From: an uncultured Clostridia bacterium
Lineage (GTDB): Bacteria > Bacillota > Clostridia > Christensenellales > Aristaeellaceae
Assembly: GCA_937934775.1 (NCBI GenBank)
Contig: CALGYL010000204.1
Span: forward strand, 1 to 20,226
Length of the DNA stretch: 20,226 nt
Reading direction: 5' to 3'
A program made the position numbers and the translations under genes. Each line of letters begins with the position of its first letter. Positions within the stretch are counted from its first letter, which is position 1. Shown in pieces: positions 15,043 to 20,226 of this stretch. The notes beneath the pieces were generated by a model, which was given only the letters and a program-made list of their open reading frames with translations, ran no database searches and was not told where the DNA came from.

Positions 15043-15972
15043 TCAGAACAGCTCGACTTGCTCAAGGAATTCCAGGGGCCGGAGCCCTTCGGCGGAGCCG
15101 CTCAGCGCCTTCCACGCCCCGAATGCCGGGGGTAAGGGGGCTTCGAAGGCGAGGGGTGCGCCGGTCATCGGTTGGTCCAGCGCCAGCCGCCAGGAATGCA
15201 GCGCGAACCGGCCAGGGAGATCGGGGACTTCCGTTCCATAGAGAAAATCGCCCCAAACGGGGCAGCCGAGTGATTGCATGTGCACGCGGATCTGATGCGT
15301 GCGCCCGGTTTCAAGCCGCAATTTGACCAGCGAAAGTCCGCCCCGCTGCGCAATCAGCCGGTAGCGGGTCCTAGCGGGCTTGCCGTCCGGCGATACTTCC
15401 CGCCGAACGGTGGCTCCGTCGGCCTTTCGGATGGGCGCGTCCACCAGCCCTTCGTCCTCCGGCGGCCTGCCTTCGACCACCGCCAGGTATTCCCGCACGT
15501 ACCGGTCGGTATGCAGCATCCGGGCCAGCAGCATCTGCGCGTGGGCGTGCTTGGCCACCGCCATCAGCCCGCTGGTGCCCTTGTCCAGCCGGTTGACCGG
15601 CCGGAACACGTACGGCTCGCCAAAGCGCGCGGCCAGCCGGTTCTCAAGAGCGTATCCCTCCTGCCGGGAGGAACTCTGGCAGGGCAGCGGCGCGGGCTTG
15701 TTGACGATCAGGATGTCCTCGTCCTCGTAGAGCACATCCACCGGCGTGGGATCGGGCGCGACGCCAGATTCCCCGTCGGTCAGCGTCAGCGTAATCACCT
15801 GCCCGGCCTGAACCGGCTGATCCGCCCGAGCCGGAACGCCATCCACCATCACGCCGCCCAGAACCTTGAGCGAGGCGAAAACGTGCTGGGAGACGCCCAT
15901 CCGCCCCCGCACCAGACGCCGCAAAAGCCGCCCGCCATCCTCCGGCGGCACGGCGTAACTGAGTGTTTTCAT
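15043..15972 (-). CDS. RluA-family pseudouridine synthase
   Basis: A 309-residue enzyme that converts specific uridines in rRNA or tRNA to pseudouridine. An S4 RNA-binding domain covers about residues 12-70 (GGRLLRRLVRGRMGVSQHVF), followed by the RluA catalytic domain: ILIVNKPAPLPCQ, the catalytic motif RPVNRLDKGTSG with Asp130, and LETGRTHQIRVHMQSLGCPVWGD. This is the RluD/RluA group; the target site cannot be decided from sequence, so no symbol is given. ATG 15972 follows AAGGAA (15978-15983) and starts MKTLSYAVPP; the longer frame to 16047 has no better site. It is convergent with the feo operon and apparently transcribed alone. Confidence 0.93.
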   Translation of the reverse strand: MKTLSYAVPPEDGGRLLRRLVRGRMGVSQHVFASLKVLGGVMVDGVPARADQPVQAGQVITLTLTDGESGVAPDPTPVDVLYEDEDILIVNKPAPLPCQSSSRQEGYALENRLAARFGEPYVFRPVNRLDKGTSGLMAVAKHAHAQMLLARMLHTDRYVREYLAVVEGRPPEDEGLVDAPIRKADGATVRREVSPDGKPARTRYRLIAQRGGLSLVKLRLETGRTHQIRVHMQSLGCPVWGDFLYGTEVPDLPGRFALHSWRLALDQPMTGAPLAFEAPLPPAFGAWKALSGSAEGLRPLEFLEQVELF

Positions 15973-16067
15973 TGGAGTTCCTTCCCCTTCCCGTGGGTGG
16001 CGTGCGCCTTCAGAGCATGGTACAACATGCCGGCGTGCCAAACCCAAATCCCCTCTCCATTCAACAA

Positions 16068-16096
16068 ACAGGCCGCGCCGAAACGGCGCGGCCTGT
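16068..16096 (+). repeat. Perfect hairpin preceding RNA-element copy 3
   Basis: A 13-bp perfect stem closes on AAA (ACAGGCCGCGCCG at 16068-16080 with 16084-16096). Its apex GCGCCGAAACGGCGC is the counterpart of GCG(T/C)CGAAATGGCGC in the hairpins around copy 2. The following bases (CATCAA then a TTCG-containing stretch) also resemble those after the copy 2 hairpin, so this looks like part of the same element. Confidence 0.6.
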
Positions 16097-16121
16097 CAAT
16101 CATCAAATGTCTCTTCGTGCT

Positions 16122-16241
16122 TTCCATTCGTTTCCGGAGCCACCAAAACGCCGGTCAGCGTATTCCAAACCCCGCCGTGCTTCCATGCGTCTCCAGCGAC
16201 CGGTGAAACGCCGGTCAGCGCATTCCAAACCCCGTCGTGCC
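16122..16241 (+). repeat. Two tandem units of about 60 bases, related to the 5' end of the RNA element
   Basis: Units begin at 16122 (TTCCATTCG) and 16181 (TTCCATGCG), and a third start at 16242 (TTCCATTCG) runs into helix A of copy 3. Both units contain CGCCGGTCAGCG followed by ATTCCAAACCCCG. They look like copies of the element with the middle deleted: a 5' part (TCCGG/TCCAG-GCGACC) joined to a segment like GGTG..GAAAC..CCGGTCAGCG of copy 3. Unit 2 can still fold (GACCGG/CCGGTC). Confidence 0.65.
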
Positions 16242-16248
16242 TTCCATT

Positions 16249-16416
16249 CGTATCCGGCGACCTGCGTGCCGGATACGCGGTTTCCGTAACCAGCCCGAAG
16301 ACTGGTGGAGGAAACCTCTCCTCCGGTCAGCGGGCCGCCCGAAAATCCGGCTGTATTTCAGGCCCGCGAAGAGTTTTGCCGCCGCAATGAAAAGCCGCAA
16401 AGCGGATTTTCATTGC
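16249..16416 (+). ncRNA. Repeated structured RNA element (copy 3, complete core)
   Basis: Same order as copy 2. Helix A: 16249-16259 with 16267-16277, loop ACCTGCG identical. Helix B: 16279-16285 with 16310-16316, inner stem ACCAG/CTGGT (16289-16293 with 16302-16306). Helix C: GCGGGCC/GGCCCGC, 16330-16336 with 16361-16367, enclosing CGCCCGAAAATCCGG. The terminator-like hairpin is at 16384-16416. Compared with copy 2 the unpaired motifs ACCTGCG, ACTGGTGG, GTCAG and CCCG(G)AAAATCCG are kept, while paired arms change together. The G-T pair 16259/16267 again favours this strand. Rest of the gap, 15973-16067: nothing recognised. Confidence 0.7.
16384..16416. terminator. Hairpin shared by RNA copy 3 and the caspase-like gene
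   Basis: GCAATGAAAA-G-CCGC pairs with GCGG-A-TTTTCATTGC around an AAA loop, with one internal mismatch. It ends 4 bases before the stop of the minus-strand gene at 16420 and has A- and T-rich arms, so it can serve transcripts arriving from both sides. Confidence 0.55.
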
Positions 16417-16419
16417 CGG

Positions 16420-19191
16420 TTATACCGGCGCCGTCGTGTCCAGCGCCTCCGGCTGATCGCCCGCGTCCGTCGCGGCGGCATCGCCCGCGCCGCTCAGGTC
16501 GGCGGCGTCCGCATCGGTATCTTCCGTTCCGGTGGTAATGGTGGCAGACGCGCCGCGCAGATCCAATCCATCCAGTTCCGGCCTGTCCTCCAGGCTGAAC
16601 TTATAGTCCGCCACGGCCATCTTGCCGGGCATCAGCCCATTCTTGCCGCGCTCAACGTCCTTCAGCTCGATGGTCTGGCCGTCCTTGAGCGTCAGCACCA
16701 GCTTGCCCGCATAGGGGAGCTTCACGGTCTTGTTCGTCTTGTTGGCGAAGTAGACTTCGACCACCAGGTTGCCGCCCTTGTAGTAGATGTGGCGGGCGCT
16801 GACGTAGACCTTCTTCTCCTTGCTGGTGGCGGGCTTTTTATAGACCGCCTCGTTGCCGGTGACGGTGATCCTGCAATCCGCCTTGACCTTGCCGGACATG
16901 GCGCGGATGACCGCCTTGCCGGGAGCGACCGCGGTGACCAGACCGTTCGCGTCCACCATGGCGATCGACTTGTCGCTGGTGACCCACTTGACGGCGGTGG
17001 CTCCGGCGGAGACCGGGTTGGTGTCGGCGGTCAGCTGCAGCGTGTTCGCGTCGTCCATGCCCACGGTCAGTGTGGCCGAGGTCTGGCTCAGCTTGATGGA
17101 CTTGAGCGCCACCGGCTCCACCTGCAAAAGGCATCGCGCCTTCTTGCCGTTGTGGGCCTTGGCGGTGATGATCACCTTGCCGGGGGCGAGCGCGACGATC
17201 TTGCCATTTTCATCCACGGTGGCGACGGCCTCGTTGCTGGAGGACCAGAAGGCGGTGGTGATGGTCGCGTTGGAAGGCGCGACCTTGGCCTTCAGCTGCT
17301 GCTCTGTGCCCACGGTCATTTTGAGCTTGTTCTTGCTGATCTTAATGTCCTTGGCCGGAATTTCCACCACGCTGACCATGACGGTGGCGGTGACGCCGCT
17401 TTCCAGCGAGGCGGTGACGGTGGTCATGCCGTTGCCCACGGCGGTCACCTTGCCGGATTCGTCGACAGTGGCGACGGCCGGATCGGCCGAACGCCAGGTG
17501 GTGGTCAGCATCAGCCCGGAGGGCAGAATTTTGGAGGTCAGCTGCTGGGTGCCGTTCTTCTTCAGGGAGACCGGGTTGGGGCTAATGGTCAGCTCCGCGC
17601 CCTTGACGGTCACCTGCATCTGGGCGGTAATGCCGCTGGAGGCCATGCCGGTCAGGGTGATGGTCCCCGGCTTTTCGGCTACCAGAAGGCCGCTGGCGTT
17701 GACGTAGGCCACTTCCGGATCGGAAGAGGTCCAGGTAATGGTCGCGTCCTCGGGCGATTTGGGCTCCAGCTTGTATTCCAGCTGCATCGCGTTGCCCTCG
17801 TAGAGGGAGACGGATTTCTTCGACAGCTGGATGGCGGTGACTTCCTTGCCCTTGTTGACCACTTTAATCTTGGCGGTCGCCTGAACGCCCCGCTCGGTGG
17901 TGGCGGTAATCACGGCGTCGCCCAGACCCTTGGCGGCGATGGCGCCCTGGTTGTCCACGGAGACGACGGTGGCGTCGTCACTGCCCCAGGTGATGGTCTC
18001 GTCAGCGTCCGGCGGATCCATGGTCAGCGTCAGCTTCGCGCTGGTTCCCTCGCCAATGACCATTTTTTCCATGTCCATCTTGATGCTGTCGGCGAATGTG
18101 ACGTCCCGCACGGTGATGTCACAGGCGGCGGACAGTCCGTTGTCGGACATGGCGACGATGCGGGCGGAACCGGCGCGAACGCCGCTCACAACGCCCTTTT
18201 CATCCACGGTGGCGACGGCCAGATCGCTGGACGACCAGGTGAGTCCGGGCCTTGAGGCGTTGGCGGGCGATACGCTGGCCTGCAGCTGCATCGTATAATT
18301 GGTGGCGACCTCCGCCTGGGTCTTGTCTATTTCCACCTTCAGAACTTCGGTATCGGCGCGCCGGGCCAGCACCGGATAGCTGCTGTCGGCGGGGCTGATG
18401 GCCACCTGCACCTGCGGCGCGCCGGTCTCCCCGGCGACGGCGCCGTCAATGTAGGCTTTGGCTTCGGCCAGCGACACCGCGCCGTTGCCGTCGGCATCGC
18501 CCTTCAGGTCGCCCGGCTGCTCCTGGGCGTAGTCATAGCCGCAGGCGCCGGTCAGGTAATAGGTGACCAGGCCGTGGGCGGTGCTCGACGCGGCGACCGA
18601 GGAGGCCAGCGTCGCGCCTGACAGCACATAGTAATGCTCCGGATCGGCCAGGAAGATGCTGGTCACGTTGGTGTTGAACTTCTGCAATACGTCCTTAGCG
18701 GTCGAGCCGCTCTTCTCAATCAGGGAATCCGCGTAGCGGCAGTCCAGCACCACGATCTTGGTGCCGGGGATCTCGTCCAGTGCCGCCTTGAGCCGGTCGA
18801 CCCTGAGTGTCTTGGCGTCGGTGCCGACGATGGAGGCCACGTCCTTGTCGCTGATGTAGCCGTGGCCCGCGAAGTACCAGAAGGTCACGTCGTCGTCATC
18901 CACGCCCATACTGGTCAGCTCGCCGAGCAGGCTGGACAATTCCGCCGCCTTGAGGTTGGTTCGGATCTCCGGCTGCTGATAGATCGCGCCCGCCTCGTTG
19001 GCGGTCTGCAGCGTGGCCAGCATCCGGTTGGCATCGGTCACACAGCCTTGCAGCGCGCTGGACGCATAATTGTCAATGCCCACCAGCATCGCGCGATACG
19101 TTGTGACCCCGTCCCCCTGCGCCATCGCGGGCAGGCAAACGCATGCCGCCATCAACGCCGCCAATATCAGGCCCACTGCCCATTTCCTCAT
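16420..19191 (-). CDS. Secreted caspase-like (C14) protein with EF-hand and six Big2 domains
   Basis: A 923-residue exported protein. Residues 1-25 are a signal peptide (cut after AMA). Residues 31-225 form a C14 caspase-like fold: YRAMLVGIDNY at its start and YFAGHG with the presumed catalytic H110. The Cys site reads VVLDCRYAD: Cys151 directly follows Asp150, whereas the usual order is D-x-C, so the enzyme may be inactive or its register shifted. A canonical EF-hand loop, DADGNGAVSLAE (232-243), follows. Six Big2 Ig-like domains run at about 282-363, 365-446, 449-531, 532-609, 611-692 and 694-779. Residues 795-885 look like a further beta domain (possibly SLAP-like), and the tail is acidic. 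No LPxTG or SLH anchor is seen. ATG 19191 follows GGGAGGT; the frame upstream to 19269 has no better site. Function unknown; a surface or matrix role is inferred. Confidence 0.9.
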   Translation of the reverse strand: MRKWAVGLILAALMAACVCLPAMAQGDGVTTYRAMLVGIDNYASSALQGCVTDANRMLATLQTANEAGAIYQQPEIRTNLKAAELSSLLGELTSMGVDDDDVTFWYFAGHGYISDKDVASIVGTDAKTLRVDRLKAALDEIPGTKIVVLDCRYADSLIEKSGSTAKDVLQKFNTNVTSIFLADPEHYYVLSGATLASSVAASSTAHGLVTYYLTGACGYDYAQEQPGDLKGDADGNGAVSLAEAKAYIDGAVAGETGAPQVQVAISPADSSYPVLARRADTEVLKVEIDKTQAEVATNYTMQLQASVSPANASRPGLTWSSSDLAVATVDEKGVVSGVRAGSARIVAMSDNGLSAACDITVRDVTFADSIKMDMEKMVIGEGTSAKLTLTMDPPDADETITWGSDDATVVSVDNQGAIAAKGLGDAVITATTERGVQATAKIKVVNKGKEVTAIQLSKKSVSLYEGNAMQLEYKLEPKSPEDATITWTSSDPEVAYVNASGLLVAEKPGTITLTGMASSGITAQMQVTVKGAELTISPNPVSLKKNGTQQLTSKILPSGLMLTTTWRSADPAVATVDESGKVTAVGNGMTTVTASLESGVTATVMVSVVEIPAKDIKISKNKLKMTVGTEQQLKAKVAPSNATITTAFWSSSNEAVATVDENGKIVALAPGKVIITAKAHNGKKARCLLQVEPVALKSIKLSQTSATLTVGMDDANTLQLTADTNPVSAGATAVKWVTSDKSIAMVDANGLVTAVAPGKAVIRAMSGKVKADCRITVTGNEAVYKKPATSKEKKVYVSARHIYYKGGNLVVEVYFANKTNKTVKLPYAGKLVLTLKDGQTIELKDVERGKNGLMPGKMAVADYKFSLEDRPELDGLDLRGASATITTGTEDTDADAADLSGAGDAAATDAGDQPEALDTTAPV

Positions 19192-19291
19192 AGGTGACAG
19201 ACCTCCCGTTGAAATCGCAAAAGACACCCGCGTACTTCTTTGACGCAAGACGACGCGGCTGCGATGCAAAAATAGAGCATGATTTTTTAAT

Positions 19292-19297
19292 ATTATA
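19292..19297 (-). promoter_or_regulatory. -10 box for the caspase-like/Big2 gene
   Basis: A perfect TATAAT on the minus strand in the only AT-rich patch of this gap (about 19280-19315). The -35 at 17 bases (TGGAAT) is poor. Start would be near 19285, with a leader of about 94 bases. The rest of the 19192-19612 gap holds the opposing glyS promoter region and nothing else that I recognise; no T-box signature is present. Confidence 0.6.
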
Positions 19298-19543
19298 TCA
19301 TAGGTATGCGGTAAATTCCACGCGGCATTTCCTTCCAGGCCGAATTTAACAACCGAAGCCGCGCCGCCGCCGCGAAAAACGCGGTTCCGGGCGTCCCGTA
19401 TCCTCGTTTTCTCGCAGAAGACTCAGAGCTGGCATTCCGATACCCAATGACCGGCCAGCGCAGGCGGAGCCTTGCGTGGTCTGCGTTTCTTGCTCGAAAT
19501 GGGAGATCTTTTTCCCGGTCATCACGAAATTAACACGATCGGC

Positions 19544-19583
19544 TTGCGCGAACCGCGGACGGGCTGGTATCATGGTGTACAAT
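19544..19583 (+). promoter_or_regulatory. Candidate promoter region of the glycyl-tRNA synthetase gene
   Basis: Two overlapping options: TTGCGC (19544-19549) with TATCAT (19568-19573) at 18 bases, or TACAAT at 19578-19583 without a good -35. Either gives a leader of 30-40 bases, too short for a T-box riboswitch. Confidence 0.4.
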
Positions 19584-19612
19584 CCGAATTTCAATATAAA
19601 AGGATGGTTCAG

Positions 19613-20180
19613 ATGGCGGAACTGACGATGGACAAACTGGTCGCGCTTTGCAAAAACCGCGGTTTCATTTTTTCTGGCTCGGAGATCTATGGCGGTCTGG
19701 CCAACACCTGGGATTACGGCCCGCTGGGCGTGGAGCTGAAGAACAACGTCAAGCGCGCCTGGTGGCGCAAGTTCGTGCAGGAGAGCCCCTACAACACAGG
19801 CCTGGACTGCGCGATCCTGATGAACCGGGAAGTCCGGGTGGCCTCCGGCCCTGTGGGCGGCTTCAACGATCCGCTGATGGACTGCAAGTCCTGCAAGGCC
19901 CGCTTCCGCGCCGACAAGCTGATTGAGGATTTCACCAAAGGCGAGATTCAGGCGGACGGCTGGACCAATGAAAAGCTGGAAGCCTACATCCGGGACAACC
20001 AGATCCCCTGCCCCCAGTGCGGCAAGCATGACTTCACCGGCATCCGCCAGTTCAACATGATGTTCAAGACCTTTCAGGGCGTGAACCAGGACTCCGCCGC
20101 GGAGATCTACCTGCGCCCGGAGACCGCCCAGGGCATCTTCGTCAACTTCAAAAACGTGATGCGCACCACCCGCCGGAAGC
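19613..20180 (+). CDS. glyS: Glycyl-tRNA synthetase, dimeric (alpha2) type, 3' truncated
   Basis: The first 189 codons of a class II GlyRS that charges tRNA-Gly. Diagnostic stretches are SEIYGGLANTWDYGPLG (motif 1 region), ILMNREVRVASGPVGGF, a probable zinc site CKSC...CPQC, and RPETAQGIFVNFKNV (motif 2 region follows). Full-length relatives are about 450-600 residues, so at least half is missing. The reading frame appears to continue to a stop at 20203, but everything after 20180 is adapter sequence; the final residues QIGRAHV are artificial. ATG 19613 has AAAAGGA at good spacing; ATG 19604 is too close to it. The alpha2 enzyme, rather than the alpha2-beta2 GlyQ/GlyS pair, is the type found in many clostridia. 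Confidence 0.94.
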
Positions 20181-20226
20181 AGATCGGAAGAGCACACGTC
20201 TGAACTCCAGTCACTTAGGCATCTCG
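20181..20226 (+). other. Illumina TruSeq adapter left in the assembly
   Basis: From 20181 the sequence is AGATCGGAAGAGC and continues exactly as the TruSeq indexed adapter, with the six-base barcode TTAGGC (TruSeq index 3) at 20215-20220 and ATCTCG after it. It is not genomic. It creates a false stop for glyS and, on the other strand, a false start (MCSSDL...) for a frame that runs to 19346. Confidence 0.98.

Noticed and set aside
16122..16289. CRISPR array at the tandem units
   Set aside because: Units of about 60 bases are similar over their whole length, with no unique spacers and no cas genes.
16237..18255. 672-codon plus-strand frame rich in Gly/His/Asp
   Set aside because: It is antisense to the Big2 repeats and begins inside the RNA element; the composition simply reflects the repeats read backwards.
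19346..20197. 283-codon minus-strand frame starting MCSSDL
   Set aside because: Its start codon lies in adapter sequence and its body is antisense to glyS.

Overview
The window reads as a piece of a GC-rich, low-redundancy genome from a spore-forming Gram-positive bacterium. The evidence is strong GGAGG-type ribosome binding sites on nearly every gene, sigma-A promoters of the TTGACA/TATAAT kind, a SpoIIQ-like degenerate LytM protein, a dimeric (alpha2-type) glycyl-tRNA synthetase, and a surface protein built from a caspase-like domain plus Big2 repeats. An uncultured gut Clostridia member (for example Christensenellales or Oscillospirales-like) fits, but that placement is inference. The sequence is a short-read assembly contig: its last 46 bases are Illumina TruSeq adapter (20181-20226), and its first 60 bases are the 3' end of a repeated element, so both ends look like assembly edges.

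Layout. 208-6913 (minus strand): glycogen phosphorylase, an alpha-amylase-family enzyme with a 4-base ATGA overlap, a metallophosphoesterase, then asnS with its own near-consensus promoter. 6914-7229: a long, hairpin-rich leader of the glgP operon with its promoter. 7230-9132 (minus): the bifunctional NAD(P)HX repair enzyme and an overlapping small unknown gene. 9404-10120 (plus): a secreted protein of unknown function. 10444-11076 (minus): a Cys/His-rich protein with a probable jelly-roll C-terminus. 11126-11746 (minus): the SpoIIQ-like protein. 11909-14971 (plus): a tight feoA-feoB-Mbeg1-like hydrolase operon. 15043-15972 (minus): an RluA-family pseudouridine synthase. 16420-19191 (minus): the 923-residue caspase-like/Big2 surface protein. 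19613-20180 (plus): the truncated start of glycyl-tRNA synthetase.

The most interesting content is between the genes. Three copies of one element (1-60 partial, 10143-10438, 16068-16416), all on the plus strand, share an ordered set of hairpins. Between the two full copies the paired arms differ at several positions by compensatory changes, and all the G-T wobbles make sense only if the plus strand is the RNA. Each copy ends in a terminator-like hairpin. This looks like a multicopy structured RNA, or an RNA-encoding non-autonomous repeat, that I cannot assign to a family. One copy is enclosed by 24-base inverted repeats; another carries tandem, apparently internally deleted, copies of its own 5' end.
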